Positions 23,280 through 35,930 of a stretch of 64,000 bases of DNA are shown here, piece by piece. Every line of letters begins with the position of its first letter. The first letter of the stretch is position 1. The position numbers were made by a program, and so were the translations under genes. Source of the DNA: Bolinopsis microptera (taxonomy: Eukaryota > Ctenophora > Tentaculata > Lobata > Bolinopsidae); assembly GCF_026151205.1 (NCBI RefSeq), contig NC_087077.1:18336475-18400474 (forward strand), in the 5' to 3' direction. The notes beneath the pieces were generated by a model. The model saw only the letters and a list, made by a program, of their open reading frames with translations, ran no database searches and was not told the DNA's origin.

Positions 23280-25035
23280 TGAGCTGGGCACAGGGCACTA
23301 TCCAAGAAAATGCTAGGCTTGATTTGCAAATGGTATGATTTATGAAGTTGTTTTCAGCCCGAGGTGTCCGGTAATTAGGTGCTCTGCAGTTCTGTATTTC
23401 TGTGTGTTACTACTGAGTACTGAGTGTTCAGTTTTTTATTACCATGGCCGAAAACCGTTGAGAAATCGCTTTGAACAGTACGTTCATGTAATTTTTTTAT
23501 AATTTGGTGAGCAAACACGTTGATGGGGAAGCTTGCAAATATTTTTTCTAATTTTAGCAGATAATTTCGATAATTTTTTATACCTACAGTAAGCAACTTG
23601 TTTTTTTTATTAATCCGAGTTTTTTGATAAAACTGAATTTTGGCAAGTTGCCGAAAAGGATGTGGCCCAAAAACACCCTTATGGTATTGAGTAAACAATG
23701 CCATGGCTAAATGTTTTAACTGCCATCTGAAGGGCTAATATCCGTTGAGAAATCGATTTTAACACGAAAAGTTAACGGCTTGGAGTTTTAGAACGGCTCG
23801 CCTCGAACCACTCCTATGCGCTTAGTCAATAAAGACACCGTGGTTGTTATAAAAAGGAGATGATGAAGCAAGTATTCAGGAACATAGGCATGACACAAAG
23901 ATGAAAAATCACCTTAACACAGTGCCCCTCAGTAATCCATCCTGTCACTCAAATTATTTGTTATATAGTATTTGTTGAAAGTATTAAATTTATATTTATA
24001 TGAATCCAAGCAAACACGTTGATTGGGCAGCTTGCAAATATTAAAAGTATGGCCTTGGAATTATTACAAAGGATAACCTACATATTCAAGAGATCAATCC
24101 AGTGCTGCTATTTTCATGCTGTAATCACTAATCAGCCTGCATTTGCCAGGAAGACAGTTGCAATCATTACTTTAGTGACAAGTGATCTCATACTTTATTG
24201 AACTTTCAAAACCCGATTCCGCTGATTAGGTTTTAGGTTTCAGATTTTATCGATTAAAAACTCTCTTCAGTTAGAGTGGTGTTCATGCGAGCAGACTCAT
24301 TAATGATAGATGACCGAGTTCAACCGATCAGAGTTAGCACAGGGCCATGTTCTTTAGCCTGCAAAAGAGGGTGATGAACTTTCTACTGTCTCAGTAATAA
24401 GGAGATTACTATTAGCTAAACTGTATCATCATGTTACAAAGCATGAGTGACGGTTTGGAAGACTTCTACGAGAAAATCAGCCAATCCGTGTTGATCAGGG
24501 AGACGCATAGCTCATATTCATTCTTTCCCACCATCATTTGCAATTTCTTCTGTGGACAAATTTTGTAGACTTGACTAAGGGCAGCGTTTAATTTTGTCAA
24601 TGAGACTTGCATATATGGAAAGCATTTATTTATTATGAGCTGACCTTTGTAAATGCATCCATATAATATAGGCCCTATAGGCTTCTTTAATGGAGCTGTC
24701 AGTGCTGTCAGGCACATCTGTGAATTTGGTTTGAAGTGAGTGGGGTGACTGCAGGTGGCACATGCAGATGTCAGATGTGACGATATGATAATATGATAAT
24801 GTTCTCCACTCGTCCTAAGATCAACTATATAATATATAGATGGCGTTTCTCTTGGACTATGCTGATATTGCTTTACTTGATAACAGCGAGGAGGGTATTT
24901 AAGAAGCAACAAATTGTCTGTGTAAGACGTAAGTATAGTGTATACTCATACTGCACAGTACCCAGTGCAGGGTGGCATCAGAATAATCAATAAATAGTTG
25001 AAAACTTTTCCATTTTCACCAAGGCTATAGTAAAC
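23280..25035. other. No gene supported
   Basis: It contains open frames of 109 codons (23375-23704, minus) and 148 codons (24466-24912, minus) with no motif I recognise and no clear paired splice sites. A 35-bp stretch with CAAACACGTTGAT..GG.AGCTTGCAAATATT occurs at 23513 and again at 24011. These frames are left as uncharacterised. Confidence 0.4.
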
Positions 25036-25039
25036 CAAA

Positions 25040-25445
25040 GTTACTTCTCGGCGGTCCAACACGAACGAAGGCGATGTTCACCTCACTGTTGAAGACACAC
25101 CAGTGCAGAAATTCGATGACCTCACATACTTGTGAACATCGACCGTGAGCACGGATTCAGAAAGCTTTCAGAACCTACCATAAACTCAAGAATATTTTTA
25201 AAAACCGCGACTCAAAAATGAAGATCTATAAGTATAAGGCTGCGGTTTTGACACTATTGCCATATTGTGAAACAATGAGGGGCACCACCAAGAAGCAACA
25301 CGTTGAAGTGCTCCATCAGCGTTGCAGCGTTCGAAGATATTTCGAATAAGATAACTCGACTGAGGTGCTGGAACGTGATTGGGCAAATTCAGTTCAGACG
25401 TAAATACACGTCAAATCCTCTGCACTGGACCGGATCACCAGACAC
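25040..25445 (+). pseudogene. RTE-like LINE RT C-terminal relic
   Basis: Across frame breaks the plus strand reads VEDTPVQKFDDLTYL, then LKNIFKNRDSKMKIYKYKAA and VLTLLPYC, and later TTKKQHVEVLHQRCSVRRYF. The order V..F.YLG, L..I....S...K...YKA.VL..LLYG(.E), then LE.FH.RC(L)R is that of the RT thumb region of LINEs. At least three frameshifts or stops are present. Confidence 0.65.
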
Positions 25446-25864
25446 CCGCGGTACCTTTTAAAAGTTAAACTCTTGTCTCTGTTTCTGTGCATATACAAAA
25501 TTACCAAATTGAACCCATTATTAACGGAGCATATATATGCTGTATAATTTATGTTGATCTGTATTTATTTCTAACTAAAGGCCTCTCCAACGTTGTCGAT
25601 AGATTCATGTCATTTAAAGAGTCATTTAAAATTTGAATAAAAGGATGGAAATATAAACATATGATTTGAATTGAGATTGGGAGGGGTATCTCTCGCGAAA
25701 ACCATTAAACCACTATTAAACAAGCATAATGATTGTGGAATTTTTCGTTATAAACGTACTACGAATGCAGCAGCCACTGTGATAGCTACATACAGGTTAA
25801 CACTTTAGTGACCATAACATCCATACTACTGTCAGAACATCTTTAAAAGTTGAAATAACGCGTT

Positions 25865-27029
25865 TATATTAAAGTCACTATTGTGACGGTACATTAGAAC
25901 TAGACAGAAACAAAGTGTGAAGGGCCTGAACGGAACCCCTCGGTTTCAGTTCCTTGTTTAACACTGCCGTACAGCAAGGACATCCACCGGGTTCTCCAAG
26001 GATGGGCACATAGCTCACTCCACAATATGCTCTGTCAAATGTTGCTTATATACCAAGGATCTACAAGAAATATTTCCTTGTAAGTTTAGAGGGCGATCTG
26101 TGACCAGAAAACTACCTCATTCCCAACTATATGAACCAGAATTCCTATACTATCCCAACGAGCTACACCAAGCATAGTTTCAGATGAGAACAGCCGCGAT
26201 AAATCAGCAGGCTAGTACTCTTGATTACTAGCCAAAAGTCAGTGGCCAAAAGTCAGTGGGCATACGTTGGCCTTAATAGCTCAGTCACTGAGTGCCCAAT
26301 TGAAATAATTCTTTCTGGTATGACTTACTACCACTGGTTCGAGGAATTTGTCAAATCAATAAATATTAGAGTTCATTTTTTTCAAATGAAGGTTATTTTT
26401 TGCATTTGTTTGATAGTTTTGATAGTCGAATCGAGCTAAATTTTATTGAATTGTGTTTGGCCATTCGAATTACTTTTGTTCTGAAAAAATTAGAACTGTA
26501 GCTTCTCAGATGACAGAGATATGAAGCATAACGAGTTTATTCATAACGTGTGATCAGGTGATTGGTTTACCTAATCACGTGATTAGGTGACCCCGTTAAC
26601 CACCCCGTTAAACATTATGGGAATTGTTAAGGGTGCCCAATTAAGGTGTCGTGTCACGGTGTCACATAATCACCCAGTCAATGTTGTTAACGAGATACAG
26701 AAAATGCTTGATAACTTCGTCATTTCTAATCCGTATTGCCTCATGTTTTCAGATCATATGCAACATTTAATAATCTACCGTCTCTGAAAAAATAGGCGTT
26801 CAGCATGTTCAGAGAAAACAATATAGGTGTTTTAATATTGAATGGGCGTGGTCTAAAATATTCGAATTTTCAAATTTTGACGACGAAATCCTCGAACCAG
26901 TAAGTACAGTATGCCATCTGCAAAGCAACAGCTCTCAAATATAAAACACAGCGGAGCTATTAAGGCCAACGTATGCCCACTGACTTTTGGCCCACCCTGT
27001 ATATTAAAGTCACTATTGTGACGGTACAT
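25865..27029. repeat. Exact 30-bp direct repeats 1.1 kb apart
   Basis: TATATTAAAGTCACTATTGT followed by GACGGTACAT is identical at 25865-25894 and 27000-27029. The right copy begins exactly at the TA flanking the mariner-like end at 27000. Too long for a transposon target duplication; more likely a local duplication. Confidence 0.8.
26244..27000. mobile_element. Mariner-like non-autonomous element
   Basis: About 40-bp inverted repeats, GGCCAAAAGTCAGTGGGCAT.. at the left and the complement at 26954-26992, followed on the right by CCCACCCTGTA. An end of the form TA-CAGGGTGGGCCAAAAGT is typical of Tc1/mariner-type termini. The left terminus is rearranged (AGCCAAAAGTCAGT is duplicated). There is no transposase frame. 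A related copy without these ends is at 27487-28150. Confidence 0.6.
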
Positions 27030-27352
27030 AAAGAGTTCAGAGTCGTAACGTTTAATTTTTTTATGATTGAAAGGGGAAGTTTATAATCGAAACAACTGCA
27101 TTTTAAGCAGAGTTTGACATCTAATTATTATATATTGCTCGAGATCGTCTCAGATATATTTTCAATTTTGAGCTAATTTTATACCATGATAAGCCTGGAG
27201 GGGAATTCTTGAAACATATAAATGATAAGACCATATGTAATAAGACGTAATAATGAGCTGCCACCAGACAATCTGACTCAAGCTCCCCTTTGTCATAGTC
27301 ACACCATCCAACCTGGGCACTGTTACTGCTATCGTCTTCTCTTATTCAGAAT

Positions 27353-27487
27353 TCTTCTCCTCTCCTCTTCTCCTCTTCTCCTCTTCTCCTCTTCTCCTCT
27401 TCTCCTCTTCTCCTCTTCTCCTCTTCTCCTCTTCTCCTCTTCTCCTCTTCTCTTCTTCTCCTCTTCTCCTCTTCTCCTCTTCTCTTC
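27353..27487. repeat. Polypyrimidine octamer array (TCCTCTTC)n
   Basis: About 16 copies of an 8-bp unit; the complement is all purine. Mirror-symmetric homopurine tracts of this type can form triplex (H-DNA). The open frames through it on both strands are artefacts of the repeat. Confidence 0.95.
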
Positions 27488-28150
27488 TTTCTGGTATGAC
27501 TTGCTACCACCACTGGTTCGAGGAATTTATCAAATCGAAAAATATTCGTGTTTATTTTTTTCAAATGAAGGTTCATTTTCGCATTTATTTGATAGTTTGG
27601 ATAGTCGGATCAAGCCAAATTTTATTGAATGCTGTTTGGCCATTTAAATTACGTTTGTCCTGAAAAAAATTAGAGTTATAGCTTCTCAGATGACCGAGAT
27701 ATGAAGCATAACGGCTGCCCCCTACGAAGAAGAAGAAGAAGCATAACGAGTTAATTGTTCATTACGTGTGATCAGGTAATTGGGTTGAGGCTAGATCCGC
27801 ATTATGGGAATCGTGCAGAGAGTCCAATTATGGTGTCGTAATTGGGTAATCATTGAGTACCCAATCAATTTTGCTAACGAGATAAACAAATTGCTTGATA
27901 ACTTCGTCATTTTAAATCCGATTCGCATCATCTTTTCAGATCATATTCCGGATTAAATGACCTATTGCAATATATGTTACAACGGAGTCTCTAACATGTT
28001 CACAAACACCAGTATAAGCAATTCAATGTTGATTGGGTGTGGCCCCGAAAAATCTAATTTTCAAAATTTGGTGACGGAATCCTCGAACAAGTAGGTACAG
28101 TATGCCATCTGCAAAGCAACAATTCTCAAATATAAAACACGGCGGTGTCA
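27487..28150. mobile_element. Second diverged copy of the 26306-26960 element
   Basis: The order of segments (TCTGGTATGACTT.CTACCA, CACTGGTTCGAGGAATTT, CAAATGAAGGTT, GCTTCTCAGATGAC.GAGATA, ATGCCATCTGCAAAGCAACA) repeats that of the element at 26306-26960 with about 15-20 percent changes by eye. It lacks the mariner-like ends. Confidence 0.65.
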
Positions 28151-30640
28151 CAAGACCCAACATATATATTATAGCATGTTTAATATGGCAGCTTTTCTAG
28201 ACATGAGGTAATTTTTTGAAATGGGGGTATTTATCGATAATTGGTTTTTATATCGACCACTGATTTTGCAAAGACATAACTGATGAGGTAATGTTTTGAT
28301 AATAATATCGAACACAGATTCCGATTTTTTCTTTTTATTTTTTGAATCGAGGAACCGTATACAGGGTTCATTTAATTTTTATGTACAACTTATGCATTTC
28401 TATGATACAGATAACGTTAATGATTACGTTAAAATATTAAATAAGTGCGTTTAGAACCATTACACCTGATCTCAAAATCGGCCGTGGAACTAAAGAGTAA
28501 GGTAAAAATATCATATGAAATTTTAAATATAATGTGAGAGTATAATAATAAGACATGAGATAATTATTTGATATCAAACACAGATACTGATAGCGTTCTC
28601 TCACATCTCGAGTCTCCAGACCTAATTCTAAAATTAAATTACTTCGGCTGCCCCCAGTGATGTTAACCTGGTGACTGGTGGGCGACTAGATTGAAGCACT
28701 GCACGGATTGTTCTATCTTAACCGGCTACAGAGAACCGACTTTATACTAAAGAGAACTGCCGTAGTTAAAAAGGGTAGGAGTAATATATACCCGCTGAGT
28801 CAAAACCCGCATTAGGTGATATGACCCAATAGTATTTTAAACAATAATTTCATAATCAGTTCTTTCTCGTGAATAATAAAGTCATTATTAGCCACCATAT
28901 TCCATGATCATAAGGTCTGCACACCGACTATTACACCTCGTCACTCCCGTCTTGAACCGCTTTCCATTTTTATTTAAATCGATATAGAAATTAACCCTTG
29001 TTCACTCCGCACCACACCCGCCTATTATATTTGAAAACACGCATAACATTGTCGTATGAACTGTCTCTGCAGTCCAAACAGACCCCAAACACTAACAGTC
29101 CCCCTTCCCCTAATAAGCTTATGGTATAACATTAAATCGAATCTTCCCGGGCTAACCCAATTATGACGCTACTTATGCAGCTACATATACAGTAATGAGA
29201 AAGAGCGAGCCCCGTAACTCTTGCCATTTTATGTAACATTTGTGGTACAAAACCATCAATTAAGCCAATTACCACCGGCCGATTTTTAAAAATTTTGCTT
29301 ATGGGCTTCGTCAGAGTTTTGTCGACACTATACCGAAAAAAACAGTCCTGTAACTCTTACCGTTTTTTAATATAACCGACCGGAAATTACACACAGACAC
29401 TGGACACACATCTTGAAAATATTATTATAGATAAACTTATAAGAGATCAAAACATCGTGTTCATTTGTTGAGGACCAGGGTTCACTTATGGCTATGCATG
29501 ATTGTAATCTTTGAACGTGGGCGACAACTGTGCTCGCGGGCCGTCACGTACGACGACGACGGGCGACAGACACAAGCTACCATATAATATACAAAAAAAA
29601 ACCTCGTTCGCTAACCTTGTCACTTGAGTCATGGTCATGGATCGGGAAAATGCAGAGTGAAATATATAGTTTTCTATACTAGTGTTGAGGAAAATAATGC
29701 AGAGGCACAATGCAATTGAATTAAATGTTGCGTTCGCGTTACAATATAGGGTTACAATAGCGTCTAACGCGTTGGGGGAAACTTTCATAGTCATACAACC
29801 ATCAGTTAGCGTTCAAATTATACCCAGCATGCTGCACAAAGTTTGATAATTTGACCGAGTTATACGGAAAAGTCGTTTCAGAATTAATGGGTGATGATTT
29901 TATTCAAGTTATGATTGTTGGAATGCCTAATGGAATTTCCATTTTGTACCTCTTAACCTCGTGTCTAGATAAATCTGTGTCTGCACATGCCGTCGGATTG
30001 CGAAATCTAACGCAATCTTATTGCAGAGTGATTTACCCTAGAGATTACATCCTTACATTCGAGGGCATATTGGATTGATTACTGTTAAAGTTGAAATAAA
30101 GGCACCCCACAGAATTATATCCAAAAATGTTAGTGGTTTATGTACGTGACATTAAAATAACCACGAGTTATAGGACATAAGAAACTAACGAATGGGTGAA
30201 AGACAGCTATAAAAATATATGATATAACATTAACAATAATATTACCTTATTAAAATGTTTAATAAGGTATGAACTTTGATCTCATTCTGACAAATTCAAG
30301 AAGTAAAAGCACCCTAATTAATATTAATATTTCAACTATTTTTATATTTAAATCGAGGGAAATATATTTTCTCAAGGACATTTTCGGTTCGACATGTATT
30401 TAAAAGACTATTGAACGTCGTGATGGTGGAAGAATTAATACATTAACGGGATCTGTCTTAAGAGTAAGACGGCATGTACCCCTGCCATCCGGTCGTGACC
30501 TGGGGACCCTGTCATTATAGCACTTCATGAATTGACAGGGTGCCTCGGTCTTATATGGTGCAATGATTTCTTATCAATAATATCACGTTGTCACTGGGTT
30601 GCAGAGCACTTAATTCTCTTCGATTTCTTCCTGACAAGCC
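28151..30640. other. No gene supported
   Basis: AT-rich sequence. Two open frames (29492-29794 minus and 29851-30078 plus) show no recognisable motifs. Near 30500-30545 is a hairpin around CCCTGTCA...TTGACAGGG. I see no exon chain. Confidence 0.4.
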
Positions 30641-30719
30641 CAGTGGCGTAACGAAGGGCCACGCTGACCCCGTTGCGGGGGGGGGGGGGGGGGGGGCAAC
30701 AGGCATTGATACGCCACTG
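30641..30719. mobile_element. Mini hAT-like MITE with G20 core
   Basis: Starts CAGTGGCGTA and ends TACGCCACTG, the inverted termini of a widespread hAT-like MITE type. Only about 79 bp remain, and the core is a 20-G homopolymer (30677-30696). A convincing 8-bp duplication is not seen. Confidence 0.65.
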
Positions 30720-31689
30720 GACACGTCGTGACAACCAGAACAAATAATAACTCCATAGCAACTATAAGTTTAGGTGTTTCTACATAACAAATACATAATT
30801 CAATGACGGTATAACTTTATTGGAATACCTTTGAGCAGATCATCCCTACTATACTGCATTCTTGAGATGAACCACCCGGTTCATTGATTGTTGGGGTCGC
30901 TGAGGTTCAGACACAGGCACTGATCAAAACGACAAAACTATTATATACTATATTGAACGAAACACAAATTAAATAAATATTTAAAGAGTCTGGTTTACTC
31001 GTCGAATCATGATGAGTTCTGATTAATATAAACGGATTCGATAATAGTTTAAAAATGATTGATATAAACGGTCCTAGCAAACAAACTGTCAGAACTTAAA
31101 CTGATTCGATAATAGTTTTAAAATTAATAGTTTAAAAATGAAAAATACGTCTTATAACTGACACATCTGAGGCCAGGAAGTTACATCGTTACGTTGAAGC
31201 AGAGTTAAAGCATTACCGCTGCTAAGAAACAATTGTTTAGCTAACCCTTCCTTATTCCTAATAAAACTTTTGAACAATTTAGTATCTTATTTTTATACGG
31301 CAGTCCAAAAACGGCCGCTCAATTTTCTGGACTACTTTACAAAAATGTTGGAAACCTTTCTCAAAATGTCGAATTCCTTAAAATCTACCCGTTAACGAAA
31401 TCATGCTATGAATAAATATATAAATAAATAAATTACAACATTGTCAACGAGCTTCGACTGCGTGACACACGGTGTTCACTAATGTGGGTGTTGGTAATTG
31501 TGATTGAATCATGAATAACGAAGCTGAATGAACTGTCGAATCAAAAATGAAACGTTTTATTATACCTATAATATACTAACTGTTATGGTTCCTTCTTGTA
31601 CCTTAAGGTACCGTATTCATGTTGAATATGTACGTGTTTTTGTTGTGTGATGGAGTGTATTTGATATTGATACGCTCCCTGTTTGTGTG
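30720..31689. other. No gene seen
   Basis: The stretch includes a local repeat GATTCGATAATAGTTT (31027 and 31103). Otherwise it is unremarkable AT-rich DNA. Confidence 0.45.
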
Positions 31690-31697
31690 AATTTAGG

Positions 31698-32360
31698 TAA
31701 ACACCAGTGCTTTATTTTAACCTAATACTCTAATAGTTCAACAACATGATAGCATCTTTCATAACAGGGTGTTATAGATATTGCATCCTCATACGGTTTT
31801 ATTAAAATTGCCACGCTTTTGATGATATTTATATGAACAATCTTAAAGATACAATAAGCTGCAACGTTTTATAACGACCGATATTTCGGATCACTTAGCA
31901 ATTGTTACGACAATTGGTTCGACAATCAATCTCGATAATACGTCCGCAGTAGTTGCTCTGCATCTTATACTTAAACTCTAACTCAAACTGATGCATGTAG
32001 ATTTAATTAATGAAGCCAATAATCATAAATAGAGTTAACCATGGAAGAAAATTGGTCAGAAATACTCACAAATGCCCATATTGATGCTGACCAGCAGTTT
32101 GATAGTTTAAATGCCCATACAACAGGATTATTGACGCTCCTTACCCGAAGTCAATCTCAATACAGACAAAAATAACGTGTCAATCTGAAACCATGGAAAC
32201 CATGGATACTTTCCTGGCTTGAAGAAGCTATAGCACGTAAAATCAGGCATATCATGATTTTATTAAGGAACTGAGAGGAAAATGTTTACATTCCCTGGCT
32301 ACGTGAGGTAAACCAGTGCTTTATTTTAGCCTAATAATAGTTCAACATCATGGTAGTATG
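31698..32360. repeat. Flanking direct repeats around LINE fragment
   Basis: A segment of about 55 bp beginning CCAGTGCTTTATTTTA.CCTA occurs at about 31705-31757 and again at 32311-32360, bracketing the LINE fragment at 32041-32290. Confidence 0.6.
32041..32290 (+). pseudogene. LINE ORF2 linker fragment
   Basis: From the ATG at 32041 the frame reads EENWSEILTNAHIDADQQFD, then LLTLLTRSQSQYRQK, and after a stop RVNLKPWKPWILSWLEEAIA followed by RKIRH. A tryptophan/aspartate stretch followed by KPW(.T)..(L)...I..R is the region between endonuclease and RT in CR1/Jockey-like LINEs. It is short and broken by a stop. Confidence 0.55.
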
Positions 32361-32364
32361 TTAT

Positions 32365-33849
32365 CAATTCGTGTGGTGTATATTTAAGAGTTATTTTGGT
32401 TTTTAAATATCAGCAGGTTTACTACTGCACTGTGGTATTTTGTATTACGAATTTATTTATTATTTTAAGTAAGTATGTGGGATCTAAAAATATAATTATT
32501 GTAATACATTTATTTTTAGTAAACAATTGTATGGCACTTTGTGGTCAACCAATCAAAAATCCTTCCTTTCATGGTGTCAGAATTACTACTAATATAATAT
32601 TAATATGATGTGTATAGTGATATGTTTACAATACACAAAAAATTAGATGTACTGACGGCGTAGTTGGTTTGTCCGTAAATTTTTTCTGGAAAAATGCGTC
32701 AAGTGCGTAATGATTTTTTCGTGCGTTAAAATGCGTTTGCCTTAAATCTTGCAGGAGATCATAGGAGATGAATAGGCTGTAATAACTACGATACTGGCTG
32801 CTATGCGCTTTTAATGTCGCTTATATAGTGCTTTCATCTGGAATTGTAGGTTGGGATCACTAAGAATCATAGTTAAATACGCTAGATTATAAATATAGGT
32901 AGTCTGTAGAATAGACGTTCTTACAATTTAATCGAGTCGAAGTGGTTTGGTAATGATTGGATCGATTTCTGAGTGTTTTGATTGGCTGCCCTTGCTAAGA
33001 CTTTATTTTTAAAGCACCACAATTCTTAATCAATCCATTCATTTTAGCTGCTCGATAACATCAACTGTGTAGTAAAAAGGAATTGGTTAACTGGCAGTCT
33101 GTAGTGATTTGCAGCAGTTATCCTGTCTGCTATAAGTAATCCTGTTATAGCAGCACCGGAAGCTTGCATTCACTTGTGTCACCTGAAAATGACTTGCAGA
33201 ATATTCTCTGGCCTTAGGGAGATGTGCACCTCTTACAGAAAACACACAGGTTTTAGAAATCCCTCTCCTGACTGGTTATTTACAACTTCTTATCGGTAAT
33301 CTTATAAGCTAATTTTCGATTCATGATTATATTATAGTGTCACTATAATAATGGTTGAGATCTATTGAAATTGTGCGAAAAAGTGCAAGTGGAATAAAAT
33401 CAGGTCAGTAATCAAAGTGGTTATATGGCATGGTACGATTATGTATTGTCTCTGAGAATTCTGTGAACAATTAAGACCCCAGCTTGAGCTAGGCGGCACT
33501 AAAGGTGCAACGTGATCGATTGCGAAAGTCTTTGTTTTCAGCTAGATATTGGCAGCGCACGTACACGTATGGAATTATGATCACGAAACGACTTGAAAAT
33601 TTACTTTTTGTACAGGGGAAATATAACAAATTAAAGTAAAAATAAGAAGCTTACCTGCTTTTCCACTGAACAAAATGTACATTAATGCTGGCACTGTCAA
33701 TGACGAGCCATTAAAAATTCATTGGATCTCTTCAATGCTGGCCTTGCATTGATTAAAAAATCGATTATTCTTTTAGAATAAAACTATATACCAAAATTTA
33801 TGTATATATTTATTGTTTATACGTATACTATACAGTATACTGGGAAACC
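32365..33849. other. No gene seen
   Basis: There is a small stem around CTGCTATAAGTAATCCTGTTATAGCAG (33128-33154). Nothing else can be supported. Confidence 0.45.
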
Positions 33850-34575
33850 ATCTCCCCTTGTATCCTTCATCTCTTCAAGCACTCTCTCACCTTGGGAGTT
33901 ACACCCGACTCCTGGAATCAAGCGACGGGAGTCATCATCGCTAAACCCCATAAAGACGATAACACAAACGTCAGAGCCTATCGAATTTTCAGTCGGACCT
34001 CGACTCTACAGAAACTTATTATCCGGTTCATTGAAGCAGATGTTGGTCTTAAGAACCTAACCACGGACAACCAACACGGACTCAAAAGGAACTTATCCTG
34101 CAATGACCAATGATTCCGCTATACATAAAATCACAAGCAATATAGAATTCTCTTTAGCAGCAGGAAACCAAGCACTTGGCCTTTTCCTGGATATCGAAGG
34201 AGCTTTTGATAATATATCTTTCCAAGCCATCAAGAGAAACCTAGAAAACTCCAATATCCCACCGACCATCTCCAATCGGATTTACTATATGGTATCCAAC
34301 AGAACCATCACCTTTTCCCTTAACGACATCTAAATCTCGAGAACTATCTCCAGAGGGTGCCCACAAGGAGGGGTCCTCTCTCCCTTCCTGTGGAACCTCA
34401 TTCTCAACGACCTTCTGTCGCACAATCAACTCGACACTTCCTTTGTTCAAGCCTTCGCTGATGACCTAGCAATTGTAGTTGGAGGCATAGATATACCCAC
34501 TATAAGAGCTATCTGTTAGAAATATCTTAAGCATCTTAGATGTGGATTCTCGTTGGAAGGTGAGGTACATTCGTT

Positions 34576-34703
34576 TACTTTAATAGTAAGTACCCGCTTA
34601 GCAGAGAAGAGAGGTAATTCACATTTGTTGTCAAAATGTGCCCTCCTCTCCCATGTCCAACGCTCTGCACTCCTTTTAGTTACGGGTACTATTAAGTATT
34701 AAC
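34576..34703. mobile_element. MITE inside the I-like LINE
   Basis: Inverted ends CTTTAATAGTAAGTACCCGC and the complement GGGTACTATTAAGTA bracket a 128-bp AT-rich block that breaks the RT-RNase H linker of the LINE. I could not fix the target duplication. Confidence 0.6.
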
Positions 34704-35221
34704 TCCTCTCCCTCCTACTATCTCGACGTCCTCACAGACACACTCCCCCTAGACCTTCTTATACAAAAAACGGCACTCAAGACCTCCCTCATACTTAACC
34801 TGGCGACAACCTGGTCACCAGGGTATATTTCGGGCAAACTCGTATCTCAAGCCAGACACCTAGATTCGGTGTGCGCCTCCTTTCTTCCGCCCCGCCCTCT
34901 TCTTGATATATTACCCTACAGCCTCAACCTGTCGATCCCTTTCTCTACCAATATTCTTGAAAGGACACAGGCACTAGAAGACTCCACGACCTCCAGGAAT
35001 GGATAGCTTAGACATGACGGCTCGGTCAAACAAAACCTGGCAGGATCAGGTTTTGCACTTTTTATTAGCAATCAGTTATCTCATGAGTTCTCCATCTCCT
35101 TGGGAACCGATATAACACTCTTCCAAGCAGATCTAGCCATACTCCATCTTTGCCTTTTCATATCATCTCAGCCCCCCCCCCCCTCTAACGTAGCTGTACA
35201 TGTTTGCGTAGACAGAAAAGC

Positions 35222-35314
35222 AGCCATCCTTACCTGGGGACCTCAGGCTATTATGTTCATAAAAATAGAGATTCGGCGGAATGACAGGCTGAGCGCCGCC
35301 CAGTAAAGCCATCC
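35222..35314. mobile_element. 77-bp palindromic MITE with 8-bp TSD
   Basis: The element proper is 35230-35306, beginning TTACCTGGGG and ending GCCCAGTAA. It is flanked by the exact 8-bp duplication AGCCATCC at 35222-35229 and 35307-35314. Removing the element and one TSD restores the LINE RNase H reading frame through DRKAAIL into LALSAT. Eight-base duplications and short TIRs fit a hAT-type element. It is the best-preserved member of a family also seen at 48379, 49653, 59579, 60218, 61865 and 63204. Confidence 0.9.
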
Positions 35315-35930
35315 TAGCGCTAGCTCTCTCGGCCACTACCATCAGATCAGTATACAGCACTCTCGCACCTCTCCAACCATAGGCATGTCACCATACACTG
35401 CACTGGACACCGGCACACAGCGGTATTCTCGGAAGTGATCTTGCAGACAGTTTGGCCAATAAAGGCTCAGATACTGTCCTATAGGGCCCCCACCTTTCGC
35501 TCCTTATTCGGCATCGTGTATCACCAACTCACTTAACACTCGATTCAAGTCCCTTCACCTGGCCAGACTTTCGACCTTCAAGACAGCCAGCAACTTCCAC
35601 CACAACAACATCCTGACTCTCTTCTCCCATAATTTGAATATATTATCAAAATCAAAAGTTGACACTAGAAGTAGAATTCAAACTCATCTCTATACTGGAT
35701 GCAATTATCTTAAATACTTCCAAAACAAGATAATGAACCGACCAACATCTGCAACAAATGTGAAGATGATGTAGAACTACAGAACACTTCCTAACCAGAT
35801 GCCCAGCCTACGCACTAAGAAGGAAAAACGTGTTTGGTAACTTGATCATCAAAAAAGGTATTCCTCACCATTGGCATTGCATTTCCTAAACTTATACATT
35901 TAAATTTGCGCTTATTTAAAAGTACCTAGA

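Larger units (their letters stand above)
33850..35930 (+). pseudogene. I/R1-like LINE: RT plus RNase H, decayed
   Basis: Pieces in three frames give a recognisable polyprotein end. RT: MGVTPDSWNQATGVIIAKPH, NVRAYR, NQHGLKRN, FLDIEGAFDNISF, RGCPQGGVLSPFLWNLILND, and QAFADDLAIVVGG with the FADD catalytic motif (around 34448). RNase H: DGS (35020), FSISLGTDITLFQADLAIL, then HWTPAHSGILGSDLADSLAN. A zinc-knuckle-like FLTRCPAYALRR follows near 35800. A DIEGAFD motif, RGCPQGG and a C-terminal RNase H point to the I/R1/Nimb group of LINEs. Many stops and shifts are present, and two MITEs interrupt it (34576-34703 and 35230-35306). Confidence 0.8.

Noticed and set aside
26330-26350. GGTTCGA as a tRNA or SINE B box
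   Set aside because: No A box, acceptor stem or cloverleaf can be drawn around it.
27222-27647. Two overlapping ORFs through the octamer array
   Set aside because: Low-complexity SSPLLLF and KRRRGEEE repeats come from the polypyrimidine tract.
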